A stretch of DNA of 34,023 nucleotides from Bacteroidota bacterium. GTDB taxonomy: Bacteria; Bacteroidota; Bacteroidia; Bacteroidales; FEN-979. The stretch lies in assembly GCA_030706225.1 (NCBI GenBank), contig JAUZOW010000006.1:1-34023 (forward strand). The letters run 5' to 3'. A program made the position numbers and the translations under genes. Positions 9,581 through 17,796 of this stretch are shown piece by piece (the first letter of the stretch is position 1; each line of letters opens with the position of its first letter). The notes beneath the pieces were generated by a model, which did not search any database, was not told the origin of the DNA, and saw nothing but the letters and a program-made list of their open reading frames with translations.

Positions 9581-10075
9581 TTAATTAAAATTGACATCTT
9601 TCAGCAGTTCCTTTACAAATTCTTCCTGTTTTGCAGGTTCAGAAAGTTCTCTCCGGAGGACTTTGGATGCGATTTCCAGTGACATATCGGCCAGCTGGTT
9701 CTTTAGTTCCGTGAGAGCTGCCATCTTTTCATACTGAATGCTTTCCTTTGCGCTTGCCACGATACGGGCTGCTTCTTCATTGGCTTTCTGCTTGGCTTCC
9801 TCGATCAGATTTTCACGGATTTTACGGGCTTCCGCCAGGATATTATCACGTTCATTTTTAGCTTCCTGGAGTAATTTTTCATTGGAGAACTTCATCTTCT
9901 GCATCTCTTTACGTGCTTTATCAGCAGCGTTGAGAGACTGATGAATTGAGACCTCTCTTTCCTTCAGGGCTTTCATGATAGGTTTCCAGGCATATTTCCC
10001 CAGGATATAGAGAATGGCCAGAAATGCCAGGGTCATCCAGAATATCAATCCAATGCCGGGATTTACTAGTTCCAT
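9581..10075 (-). CDS. atpF: ATP synthase subunit b
   Basis: Peripheral stalk subunit of FoF1, 164 residues. One N-terminal membrane helix (about 8-27) is followed by a long, highly charged helix rich in Ala, Glu, Lys and Arg that forms the dimeric coiled-coil stalk. The membrane-proximal segment KYAWKPIMKALKEREVSI is typical of bacterial b subunits. It is separated from atpE by an unusually long 133-base spacer that holds a hairpin and a promoter-like box, so it may be transcribed partly on its own. Confidence 0.95.
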   Translation of the reverse strand: MELVNPGIGLIFWMTLAFLAILYILGKYAWKPIMKALKEREVSIHQSLNAADKARKEMQKMKFSNEKLLQEAKNERDNILAEARKIRENLIEEAKQKANEEAARIVASAKESIQYEKMAALTELKNQLADMSLEIASKVLRRELSEPAKQEEFVKELLKDVNFN

Positions 10076-10097
10076 ATGAATATTTTTTTTATATTTT

Positions 10098-10105
10098 CAA
10101 ATTTA
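10098..10105 (-). promoter_or_regulatory. putative internal -7 box upstream of atpF
   Basis: The minus strand reads TAAATTTG, a full match to the Bacteroidota TAnnTTTG box. It lies 23 bases before the atpF ATG (10075), giving a predicted leader of about 16 bases, like other genes here. The site is just downstream of the atpE-atpF hairpin, so it could restart transcription of atpF-H-A-G. No clear -33 element is visible, and the region is AT-rich, so a chance match is possible. Confidence 0.4.
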
Positions 10106-10106
10106 A

Positions 10107-10155
10107 GTGGGTGTCTTAAAAACCTTTATTTTTTTAAGATCTTTGAGGCACCCAC
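10107..10155 (-). other. stem-loop in the atpE-atpF spacer
   Basis: GTGGGTG at 10107-10113 pairs with CACCCAC at 10149-10155; inside it, CTTAAAAA-type sequences add further imperfect pairing. In the minus-strand transcript no U-run follows, so a simple intrinsic terminator is not well supported. An RNA-stabilising or processing hairpin at the atpE 3' end is equally likely. A second small inverted repeat, CTTAAC/GTTAAG with a 5-base loop, lies at 10166-10182, between this hairpin and the atpE stop. Confidence 0.6.
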
Positions 10156-10208
10156 ATCTTTACCTCTTAACCAACCGTTAAGCTGCAAAGTCTGCTTTCT
10201 CTCTTATC

Positions 10209-10496
<288 letters not shown>

Positions 10497-10512
10497 TCAT
10501 TTTTAAAAAAAA

Positions 10513-11679
10513 TCAATGGCTGGGTTCTTCCGTTGCTAATCCGAAGTACAGCGCCGACAAAAGCGTAAATACATAAGCCTGGATGAAGGCAACCAGAATT
10601 TCCAACAAATCCATGAAAATCATAAAGGCCATAGAGAATATGGAAACTCCCAGTCCAAGTGCAAGGGCCATTTGCCCGAAAATAAAAATAATGCTTACAA
10701 AACCCAGAACGATAATATGTCCTGCCGTCATATTGGCAAAAAGTCGGACCATCAAAACAAATGGCTTTGTAATAATTCCAGTGAATTCCACAACAGGCAT
10801 CAGAGGAACAGGGATCTTCAGCCACCAGGGCACTCCGGGAGTATTGATGATGTCAATCCAGTAATGCTTGTTCCCGTTGATGGTTGTAATGATCAGGGTA
10901 CATAATGCCATAATCCCGGTTACTGCAATATTTCCGGTAACATTGGCACCTCCGGGGAAAAATGGAATGATTCCCATCAGGTTATTCAGAAGAATGAAGA
11001 AAAAGATGGTAAGCAGGTATGGCATGTATTTTTCATATTTTTCTTCACCAATGGAGCTCTTGGCGATATCATCCCTCACGAAAAGGATCACCGGCTCCAG
11101 TAAGTTCTGAAGTCCGTGAGGGGCTTTATTCTGACAGGTTTTATAACGCTTTGCGACCGACAGAAAGACCCATATCAGGAGAATACAACTCATAAAAATC
11201 GCCAACACTGTTTTGGTAAAGGAAAAATCATATACTTTGGGACCGCTTCCCGTTTTTTCCTGTTGAATGGTAACGATCTTACCTTTATTAGGACCTTCTT
11301 CCGGAAGGACAAACTGCTTATAGGAATGATCCGGGTTATGAAAACGATTCGAAAAGAAAACAGTGAATTTCCCTTCGCTGATAAGAATTACCGGCAGTGG
11401 TATAGTCAGATCGAAATTCCCGGCTGAAAGAATGTGCCATTCGTGGTTATCCACAACATGTTCGATGATCATTCTTCCGGGATTGAATTTATCTTTACCT
11501 GATTCTTTTCCGGTAGATTTGGCAGTTAGTGCACGAGTGTTCGTTGTATCGGCAGGCTTAATCTGGGTTGTCCCCTGATTACCACCGATAACTCGGGTTT
11601 GGCAAAGCAGAAATACAATCGCCAGTATAAGAGCAAATGACCATTTTTTCCCGATCCTGCGGAAGCAATTTCTTTTCAC
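10513..11679 (-). CDS. atpB: ATP synthase subunit a, long Bacteroidota form
   Basis: Membrane stator subunit forming the ion half-channels. It is 388 residues, about 120 longer than E. coli AtpB. The C-terminal two thirds are the conserved part, including the essential arginine Arg312 in VLMVRLFANMTAGH and the LLNNLMGIIPFFPG helix. The extension begins with a signal-like hydrophobic segment (about 14-28) and continues as a polar region to about residue 153, probably outside the cytoplasm. Such an extension is common in Bacteroidota AtpB. A -7 box match at 11704-11711 suggests the atp transcript starts here. Confidence 0.95.
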   Translation of the reverse strand: MKRNCFRRIGKKWSFALILAIVFLLCQTRVIGGNQGTTQIKPADTTNTRALTAKSTGKESGKDKFNPGRMIIEHVVDNHEWHILSAGNFDLTIPLPVILISEGKFTVFFSNRFHNPDHSYKQFVLPEEGPNKGKIVTIQQEKTGSGPKVYDFSFTKTVLAIFMSCILLIWVFLSVAKRYKTCQNKAPHGLQNLLEPVILFVRDDIAKSSIGEEKYEKYMPYLLTIFFFILLNNLMGIIPFFPGGANVTGNIAVTGIMALCTLIITTINGNKHYWIDIINTPGVPWWLKIPVPLMPVVEFTGIITKPFVLMVRLFANMTAGHIIVLGFVSIIFIFGQMALALGLGVSIFSMAFMIFMDLLEILVAFIQAYVFTLLSALYFGLATEEPSH

Positions 11680-11703
11680 TTCAATTCCATCTTGAATTAA
11701 TCA

Positions 11704-11711
11704 CAAAAGTA
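11704..11711 (-). promoter_or_regulatory. putative -7 box for the atp operon
   Basis: The minus strand reads TACTTTTG, a full TAnnTTTG match, 25 bases before the atpB ATG at 11679. It lies just past the stop codon of the upstream lipoprotein gene (11716). This would give atpB a leader of about 18 bases, in line with the other boxes in this window. I found no convincing -33 TTTG. Confidence 0.45.
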
Positions 11712-11715
11712 TAAA

Positions 11716-12081
11716 TTATTTATGTGGATCAGGCTTATCAACAAGGAAAATAGTATATCCGTCAATTCCGGCATATACCCGGTAAGCTCCAAGATTTTTC
11801 CAGTTTTGAATCCGGTACCAGTAATATCCGGGAACCAGGTCTCCGAATGTAAATTTTCCTTCAGCGTCAGTCCAGTTTGTTGCAACATACGTAGTATCAG
11901 ATATATCTTTATATGTTCGGGCAAGGAAAAGTTTTTGGTTTGTCATGGGTTTACCCACAGAATCGACAACATAAACCGTTAAAGTACCCGTTGCGGGATC
12001 GGAATCCTTTGAGCATGAGGGAAAAACAAAAAAAAGGGAAACTAATATTAAGGGGATGAATACCAGATGTTTAAACTTCAT
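11716..12081 (-). CDS. small lipoprotein with prealbumin-like beta domain
   Basis: A 121-residue exported protein of unknown function. From the ATG at 12081 it has a Lys-containing start, a hydrophobic stretch (FIPLILVSLFFVFP) and a lipidation cysteine (Cys23, in PSCSKDSD), followed by a short acidic linker. The rest, beginning GTLTVYVVDSVGKPM, has the alternating pattern of a carboxypeptidase-regulatory/prealbumin-like sandwich, including DAEGKFTFGDLVPGYYWYRI. The frame extends upstream to 12177, but a -7 box match at 12106-12113 and the signal peptide favour 12081. It precedes atpB on the same strand with 36 bases between them; a role in ATP synthesis is not implied. Confidence 0.75.
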   Translation of the reverse strand: MKFKHLVFIPLILVSLFFVFPSCSKDSDPATGTLTVYVVDSVGKPMTNQKLFLARTYKDISDTTYVATNWTDAEGKFTFGDLVPGYYWYRIQNWKNLGAYRVYAGIDGYTIFLVDKPDPHK

Positions 12082-12105
12082 ATTTCCATGTATTTTAAAG
12101 GTCTG

Positions 12106-12113
12106 CAAAATTA
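12106..12113 (-). promoter_or_regulatory. putative -7 box for the lipoprotein gene
   Basis: The minus strand reads TAATTTTG, matching TAnnTTTG, 24 bases before the proposed ATG at 12081. It would be inside the coding region if the longer upstream start (12177) were used, so it supports the shorter gene. The -33 element is not evident. Confidence 0.4.
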
Positions 12114-12227
12114 CAATTATTTTAGATACGATGTAACCATCCTTCTGTTTTATCGTCTTATAACCTATAATTATCAATTGAATATTCCAGAATGTCTATT
12201 TAATTACGAGATTGCTATAAATTTTCC

Positions 12228-12235
12228 TATTTTTG
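12228..12235 (+). promoter_or_regulatory. putative -7 box for the tolC-adaptor genes
   Basis: TATTTTTG matches TAnnTTTG and lies 62 bases before the proposed tolC ATG (12298) in the AT-rich divergent spacer 12082-12297. No good -33 TTTG is present at about 20 bases upstream, so confidence is limited. Apart from this box and the opposing one at 12106-12113, I see nothing else in the spacer. Confidence 0.35.
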
Positions 12236-12297
12236 AACAAATTTTGTACTTGAATTTTTTTTGTTCTGGTTTGATTAATAACCTGATATCATCCCAT

Positions 12298-13749
12298 ATG
12301 AAGGATCGCGTCAACATTTTTTCTTTCCGGAAAGTTGTTTTGTTTATCTTTCTGGTTTTCAGCTGTATAGTTGCTAATTCCCAGAGAGTATGGACTTTGG
12401 AAGATTGCATCAATTATGCTTTTGATAACAATCTGGATATTAAAAAGCAATTGCTTACTGTTGAATCCAACAAACAGCTTGCTCTTCAAAGTACCCTGGC
12501 CATGTTGCCCACAATCAATGCCGATGGTACAAACGTCTGGAATTTCGGTCAGACCATCGACCTGTACACCAATTCATTTGCTTCTTCAACCGTAAGATCG
12601 AATAATTTTTATGTTCAGGGAGGAATCACGCTCTTTGGTGGATTGACCAAAATGAATACAGTCCGGGAGAACAAGATCAATCTGCTGGCAAGCCAGTACG
12701 ACCTGGATGTTATGAAAAACAGCATCGCACTTTCAGTTGCCGGCTATTACCTTGATATCCTGTTTAACCACGAGCTTCTTACGGTTGCTCAGGATCAGCT
12801 TGCCATCACCCAGGACCAGGTAAAAAGGATTTCCAAGATGGTTGACGCAGGATCATCCGCCAAAGGCGATCTGCTCAATATTCAGGCCCAGGAATCGACT
12901 GAAGAGCTTACCGTAGTGGATGCGGAAAATAAGCTGAATATTTCATACCTTACGCTGCAACAGCTAATCGACCTGGAAGTTTCGAAAGACTTCCGGATCG
13001 AAAAGCCCAACCTGAAATCTGTGGATACCGTACGGCAACTTGTACCTCCCGACAAGATCTTTGAGTACGCTGTACTGGCCCGCCCTGAAATAAAAAGTGC
13101 CGATCTGAGAGTCAGAAGCGCTGAACGGAACCTGGATATTCAGAGAGGGACCTTGTTGCCTACTCTCAGTCTCGGCGGAAGCTGGGGAACAGGTTATTCC
13201 GGAGCATCCAAAGAAATCAATACCGATATAAAGCCTGATACAACGCTGGTTCCTTTTGGTTTTACCCAGACAACCCATGAACCCGTATTATATCCTGAAA
13301 TAAACTACCAGTACAGGGTAAAATCTTTCAGCGATCAGTTGAAAGACAACAATAACAAATCGGTTGGATTTTATCTCAGCATTCCTATCTTTAACGGATG
13401 GCAGGCACATACCAACATCAGTCGTGCAAAAATCCTGAAAAATCAGGCAGAACTTGATCTTGAAGCACAGAAGAGAGATCTTAGGAAATCCATCGAACAA
13501 TCTTATGCCGATGCCATTGCTTCATTAAAAAAATATTATTCCTCTTTACAGAAGCTCAAGGCTCAGGAAGAATCTTTTAAATACACCCAACAGAAGTTTG
13601 ATGTAGGCATGATGACAGCCTTTGATTATAACAATGCCAAAAAGGATCTTACCAAAGCAGAATCGGATCTTTTACAGGCAAAATACGATTATATTTTCAA
13701 GGTAACTATTCTTGATTTCTATATGGGGAAACCTATCAGTATTAAATAA
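12298..13749 (+). CDS. TolC-family outer membrane efflux protein
   Basis: Outer membrane channel of a tripartite export system, 483 residues from the ATG at 12298. A signal peptide is evident (about 1-28, with hydrophobic VVLFIFLVFSCIVA and a cleavage region near ANSQ). The mature start WTLEDCINYAFDNNLDI is the standard opening of the OEP repeat. The second repeat ends with the long helix containing QQKFDVGMMTAFDYNNAK. The open frame continues upstream to 12067, but that part is AT-rich and would bury the signal peptide, so I reject it. The adaptor gene follows after 21 bases. No pump gene is adjacent. Confidence 0.92.
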   Translation: MKDRVNIFSFRKVVLFIFLVFSCIVANSQRVWTLEDCINYAFDNNLDIKKQLLTVESNKQLALQSTLAMLPTINADGTNVWNFGQTIDLYTNSFASSTVRSNNFYVQGGITLFGGLTKMNTVRENKINLLASQYDLDVMKNSIALSVAGYYLDILFNHELLTVAQDQLAITQDQVKRISKMVDAGSSAKGDLLNIQAQESTEELTVVDAENKLNISYLTLQQLIDLEVSKDFRIEKPNLKSVDTVRQLVPPDKIFEYAVLARPEIKSADLRVRSAERNLDIQRGTLLPTLSLGGSWGTGYSGASKEINTDIKPDTTLVPFGFTQTTHEPVLYPEINYQYRVKSFSDQLKDNNNKSVGFYLSIPIFNGWQAHTNISRAKILKNQAELDLEAQKRDLRKSIEQSYADAIASLKKYYSSLQKLKAQEESFKYTQQKFDVGMMTAFDYNNAKKDLTKAESDLLQAKYDYIFKVTILDFYMGKPISIK

Positions 13750-13770
13750 TAAACCAATTATTTTTGATCA

Positions 13771-15147
13771 ATGGCTTCAAAAAAAATCAAAAAACGTACA
13801 TGGTTCATTCTGGCCGGAATTATTCTTATCATACTGATCATTCTTGCCTTCGCTGTGAGAAATCACCGGGATATCGGTTTGAAAGTTGCAACCGAGAAAG
13901 TGTCTAAGAGAACTATCACTCAGACTGTTTCGGCTAATGGGAAAATTCAACCAGAAAAAGATGTGAAGATTAGTCCATATATTTCAGGTGAAGTAGTTGA
14001 ACTGACCGTCAAAGAAGGCGATCAGGTTAAAGCAGGAGATCTTCTTGCAAAAATTGATCCGGAGATCTATGTATCGGCTTATGACCAGAGTGTAGCTTCG
14101 CTGAATACGCAGAAAGCAAACGAAGCCAATGCTAAAGCCCGTTTTTCTCAGGCATCTTCTCAATTTGAAAATGCGCATCTTAATTTTGACCGCCAGAAAA
14201 AATTATTTGATCAGAACGTGATCTCTCAGGCTGATTTCGACCAGGCCAAATCTTCATTCGATGTTGCCAAAGCGCAGATGGATGCAGCTCAACAGGATAT
14301 CCGGGCCAATAATTATATGGTAAAGAGTGCTGAAGCAGCCGAAAAGAGAGCAAAGGAAGATTTGACGCGAACTGCCATTTTTGCTCCGAATGATGGAACG
14401 GTTTCAAAGCTCAATGTGGAAAAAGGAGAAAGGGTGACCGGTGCATCTCAATTTTCAAGTGGTACTGAGATCATGCGGATCGCAAATCTGAATGAGATGG
14501 AAGTTCAGGTTGAAGTCAGCGAGAATGATATTGTTCGTGTTTCCCTGGGTGACACCGCATTGATTGAAGTGGATGCATATATGAACCGTAAATTCAAGGG
14601 GATTGTTACAGAACTTGCCACCTCTGCAAACACAACCGGAACCAGTGTTGACCAGGTAACCAACTTCAATGTGAAGATCCACATCATAAAAGATTCCTAT
14701 AAAGACCTGCTGGATCCCAAGAAACCGGATTATTCTCCGTTCCGTCCCGGGATGACAGCTACAGTGGATATTCAGACCGAAACGGCAAGAAATGTCATTT
14801 CCCTTCCAATCCAGGCTGTTACGACCCGGGTTGAAAAAGATACTCTTGAAAAATACAATAAAAAAAATAAAAAGACTGCCGAACAGGGAGAAGATCAGGT
14901 AGAGATGATCAGTTCAAAGAAGCAAGGCGGAGAAATCCAGGAATGTGTATTTGTCCTTTCCGATGGAAAAGCTAAAAAAGTCAATGTAAAGACCGGAATT
15001 CAGGATAATACTTACATTCAGATACTTAACGGACTGAAAGAAGGTGATGAGGTGATTGTCAGCCCCTTTACTGTTGTTTCCAAAACACTGAAGAATGGGG
15101 ATAAGGTTAAAAAAGTTGATAAGAAAGACCTTTTCACAAAAGAGTAA
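13771..15147 (+). CDS. periplasmic adaptor (HlyD/MacA-type membrane fusion protein)
   Basis: Links an inner membrane transporter to the TolC-like channel encoded just upstream. The product has 458 residues. A membrane anchor (about 11-29) is followed by a split lipoyl domain (about 55-95 and 205-230), with an alpha-hairpin between them rich in Ala, Gln and Lys (about 95-200, including the QKKLFDQNVISQADFDQAK segment). Beta-barrel and membrane-proximal domains complete it. A Lys/Glu-rich insertion (about 355-390) is not typical. It most resembles MacA, whose partner MacB is an ABC permease, but no macB-like gene is in this window; the next gene is tsaB. Confidence 0.9.
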   Translation: MASKKIKKRTWFILAGIILIILIILAFAVRNHRDIGLKVATEKVSKRTITQTVSANGKIQPEKDVKISPYISGEVVELTVKEGDQVKAGDLLAKIDPEIYVSAYDQSVASLNTQKANEANAKARFSQASSQFENAHLNFDRQKKLFDQNVISQADFDQAKSSFDVAKAQMDAAQQDIRANNYMVKSAEAAEKRAKEDLTRTAIFAPNDGTVSKLNVEKGERVTGASQFSSGTEIMRIANLNEMEVQVEVSENDIVRVSLGDTALIEVDAYMNRKFKGIVTELATSANTTGTSVDQVTNFNVKIHIIKDSYKDLLDPKKPDYSPFRPGMTATVDIQTETARNVISLPIQAVTTRVEKDTLEKYNKKNKKTAEQGEDQVEMISSKKQGGEIQECVFVLSDGKAKKVNVKTGIQDNTYIQILNGLKEGDEVIVSPFTVVSKTLKNGDKVKKVDKKDLFTKE

Positions 15148-15183
15148 TCCCTCTGTTTGTACAGGCTATTGATCCTGTTTATT

Positions 15184-15882
15184 ATGCCATGGTTATTACA
15201 TATTGAGACTGCAACGCCGGTCTGCTCGGTGGCGTTAAGCCATAACGGACAGCTTGCCGGAATCCGTGAATCAAATGAAAAAAACAGCCATTCTTCACGG
15301 GTTACTGTTTTCATTGATGAACTTTTAAAGGAAGCCGGACTGGAACCTGCCGGACTGGATGCCGTTTCCATCAGTGAAGGACCGGGTTCCTATACCGGAT
15401 TACGTATTGGTGTAGCTACTGCAAAAGGCCTTTGCTTTGCCATCGGGAAACCGATGATTGCCGTCAGTACTTTACAGGCAATGGCACTGGGTCTGGCCCG
15501 GAAGTTCAAGCTGGATGATAAGGATCTCTTTTGCCCGATGATTGATGCGCGGAGAATGGAAGTTTTCACCGGAATTTTCGATTCTAAAGGAAATTTGCTT
15601 CATGAAATCACAGCAGAGATCATAACGGAACAATCCTTTCAGGAATTCCTGAAAGATCACCGGCTGCATTTCGGAGGCGACGGAGCTGCAAAATGCCGCG
15701 AAATTCTATCGAAAAATCCCAATACATGTTTTCATGACGATTTTTCTGCTTCATCAGAATATATGATTCCGCTGGCAGAAGAAAGATTTATCCATAAGCA
15801 TTTCGAAAATATTGCCTATTTCGAACCTTTTTATCTGAAAGACTTTGTTGCCGGAAAACCCCATGTCAAAGGGCTGAGATAA
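15184..15882 (+). CDS. tsaB: tRNA threonylcarbamoyladenosine synthesis protein TsaB
   Basis: Partner of TsaD in making t6A at position 37 of ANN-decoding tRNAs. The product is 232 residues. The diagnostic motif SEGPGSYTGLRIGVATAKGL is present near residue 63, and the N-terminus LLHIETATPVCSVALSH fits the ASKHA fold. I chose the ATG at 15184; an upstream TTG at 15157 would add nine residues not seen in the family. It lies 36 bases after the adaptor gene and could share its transcript. tsaD is not nearby. Confidence 0.94.
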   Translation: MPWLLHIETATPVCSVALSHNGQLAGIRESNEKNSHSSRVTVFIDELLKEAGLEPAGLDAVSISEGPGSYTGLRIGVATAKGLCFAIGKPMIAVSTLQAMALGLARKFKLDDKDLFCPMIDARRMEVFTGIFDSKGNLLHEITAEIITEQSFQEFLKDHRLHFGGDGAAKCREILSKNPNTCFHDDFSASSEYMIPLAEERFIHKHFENIAYFEPFYLKDFVAGKPHVKGLR

Positions 15883-15906
15883 CGCTTTTCAAATCGTTTT
15901 TTTACT

Positions 15907-15914
15907 TACTTTTG
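15907..15914 (+). promoter_or_regulatory. possible -7 box before ispG
   Basis: TACTTTTG matches TAnnTTTG only 9 bases before the ispG ATG at 15924. If used, the transcript would be nearly leaderless. The 41-base gap after tsaB means read-through from the upstream genes is an equally simple explanation. Confidence 0.25.
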
Positions 15915-15923
15915 ATTTCAGCA

Positions 15924-17102
15924 ATGAATTCGAATAAAATGATTTTTGGCTTTTCACGTTTTAAGACCCGCGTAGTGAATATCGGCTCCGTACCGATGGG
16001 TGGCGATAATCCCATCCGGGTACAGTCGATGACAAATACCAATACTCTCGATACCCTTGCAACTGTTGAACAATCTATCCGCATGATTAATGCCGGATGC
16101 GAATATGTAAGAATTTCCGTTCCCGGAATGAGGGAGACAGAGAACCTGAAAGAGATTAAAAAGGAGTTGCATCATCGGGGATATGATGTTCCTCTGATTG
16201 CCGATGTGCATTTTAATCCCAAAATAGCTGAAACTGCTGCAACTATCGTTGAAAAAGTCAGGATCAATCCGGGGAATTTCAGGCCGGGACATGATGGGAA
16301 AGCCGGCGATGAGCTTGAAGAAATCGCAAAGCGTTTGAAGCCGTTATTGCATATCTGCAAAGAACAGGGAACGGTTATCCGGATCGGTACAAATCATGGT
16401 TCGTTATCGGAACGGATCAAGAATTTTTACGGCGATACGCCGGAAGGAATGGTTGAATCCGCTATGGAATATGCCCGGATCTGCCGGGATGCTGGCTTCA
16501 ACGATCTGGTTCTTTCCATGAAAGCCAGCAATACCCGTGTAATGATTCAGGCAAACCGCCTGCTCGTAGAGAAGATGAAAGCGGAAGGGATGGATTATCC
16601 TCTCCACCTGGGTGTCACCGAAGCCGGTGCCGGAGAAGACGGAAGAATACGCTCGGCTATTGGCATTGGCAGTCTTCTGGCCGACGGAATCGGCGATACT
16701 ATCCGGGTTTCACTGACAGAAGATCCGGAAAAAGAAGTACCTGTTGCTTATGCTATCCTTCAATCTGCAGGCGCCCGGATTACAAAAACAGAATATATCT
16801 CCTGCCCTTCCTGCGGCCGGACATTATTCAATATCCAGGAAACCCTGGAAAGAGTCAAAGAAAGGACAAGTCATCTGAAAGGTTTGAAAATAGCCGTTAT
16901 GGGATGTATTGTAAACGGACCTGGCGAGATGGCGGATGCCGATTACGGATATGTGGGCGGAGCCCGCGGAAAGGTTATGCTGTATAGAAAACAGAAACTG
17001 GTTAAAAAGGATATAGATGAATCGGATGCAGTGGATGAGCTGATCCATCTGATCAAAGAAAACGGAGACTGGTCCGAACCTTCCCGGAAACATTCAATTT
17101 AA
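15924..17102 (+). CDS. ispG: (E)-4-hydroxy-3-methylbut-2-enyl-diphosphate synthase, compact form
   Basis: Iron-sulfur enzyme of the MEP isoprenoid pathway; converts methylerythritol cyclodiphosphate to HMBPP. From the ATG at 15924 the protein has 392 residues (an upstream TTG at 15912 adds four). Residues 1-275 form the TIM barrel. The C-terminal domain holds the [4Fe-4S] ligands Cys294, Cys297, Cys328 and Glu335 (CPSC, GCIVNGPGE). The wording of many segments (RINPGNF, IGTNHGSLSERI, LVLSMKASN, LHLGVTEAGAGEDGR, EYISCPSCGRTLF, GEMADADYGYVGG) matches the plant/Chlamydia/Bacteroidota subfamily. Members of that subfamily normally carry an extra domain of 200 or more residues between barrel and cluster domain; here the two are joined directly near residues 270-285. 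Confidence 0.96.
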   Translation: MNSNKMIFGFSRFKTRVVNIGSVPMGGDNPIRVQSMTNTNTLDTLATVEQSIRMINAGCEYVRISVPGMRETENLKEIKKELHHRGYDVPLIADVHFNPKIAETAATIVEKVRINPGNFRPGHDGKAGDELEEIAKRLKPLLHICKEQGTVIRIGTNHGSLSERIKNFYGDTPEGMVESAMEYARICRDAGFNDLVLSMKASNTRVMIQANRLLVEKMKAEGMDYPLHLGVTEAGAGEDGRIRSAIGIGSLLADGIGDTIRVSLTEDPEKEVPVAYAILQSAGARITKTEYISCPSCGRTLFNIQETLERVKERTSHLKGLKIAVMGCIVNGPGEMADADYGYVGGARGKVMLYRKQKLVKKDIDESDAVDELIHLIKENGDWSEPSRKHSI

Positions 17103-17143
17103 AATCATACAAAGAAATATTTGTTCAATTAAAACAAACAGCC

Positions 17144-17722
17144 ATGACAACGTCTTTGAAAGGAACCAAAACAGAAAAGAATCTCCTGAAAGCATTTGCA
17201 GGGGAATCTCAGGCAAGAAACCGCTATGAATTTTTTGCTAAAGTAGCCAGGAATGAAGGCTTTGAGCAAATTGCCAACATTTTTCAGGAAACAGCTAACC
17301 AGGAAAAAGAACATGCCAAGAGATTCTTCAAATTTCTGGAAGGCGGACCTGTCGAAATTACTGTCACATATCCTGCCGGTAAAATAGGGACGACAAAGGA
17401 AAATCTGAAAGCTGCCGCTGAAGGAGAAAATGAAGAATGGGGAGTACTTTATCCTTCTTTCTCGGAAACAGCCAAAGAAGAAGGATTCCTCGAAATCGCA
17501 ACTGCTTTCAAAATGATCGCGAAAGTTGAAGCCGAGCATGAACGCCGCTATCTGAAGCTTTTACAAAATGTTTCAGAAGACAAAGTATTTATTAAAGACG
17601 GTAAAGTATGGTGGAAATGCATCAACTGCGGTTATATATACCAGTCGGAAAAAGCAATGGAAAACTGCCCTGTTTGCCTTCATCCAAAGTCTTATATGCA
17701 GCTTTTAGAAGAAAATTATTGA
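17144..17722 (+). CDS. rubrerythrin
   Basis: Non-heme diiron peroxidase that protects anaerobes from hydrogen peroxide, 192 residues. The N-terminal four-helix erythrin domain has the diiron ligands in place: Glu21, the Glu54-x-x-His57 motif, Glu97 or 98, and Glu129-x-x-His132. The C-terminal rubredoxin-like domain has Cys159-x-x-Cys162 and Cys175-x-x-Cys178, binding one iron for electron input. Length and domain order are standard. It lies 41 bases after ispG and is followed by a strong hairpin. Its presence suggests life at low oxygen. Confidence 0.97.
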   Translation: MTTSLKGTKTEKNLLKAFAGESQARNRYEFFAKVARNEGFEQIANIFQETANQEKEHAKRFFKFLEGGPVEITVTYPAGKIGTTKENLKAAAEGENEEWGVLYPSFSETAKEEGFLEIATAFKMIAKVEAEHERRYLKLLQNVSEDKVFIKDGKVWWKCINCGYIYQSEKAMENCPVCLHPKSYMQLLEENY

Positions 17723-17736
17723 TATTCTGAAGCAAT

Positions 17737-17786
17737 AAATGCGTGATGCGTGATGCAGTACTCCTTAAGTCACGTGTCACGCATTT
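17737..17786 (+). terminator. long hairpin between convergent rubrerythrin and hydrolase genes
   Basis: A 17-base arm (17737-17753) pairs with 17770-17786 around a 16-base loop. The outer 10 pairs (AAATGCGTGA with TCACGCATTT) and inner 5 pairs (CGTGA with TCACG) are exact. The two positions between them form G-U pairs in the plus-strand RNA, so the stem is continuous there but interrupted in the minus-strand RNA. The left arm contains the tandem heptamer GCGTGAT twice. A Rho-independent terminator for rubrerythrin is the simplest reading. The T-run is short (TTTT within and after the stem). Confidence 0.7.
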
Positions 17787-17796
17787 TGAATGACAC

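Noticed and set aside
12067-12297. Upstream extension of the TolC-family gene
   Set aside because: AT-rich and low-complexity in translation; it would place the signal peptide inside the protein and overlaps the opposing lipoprotein gene start.
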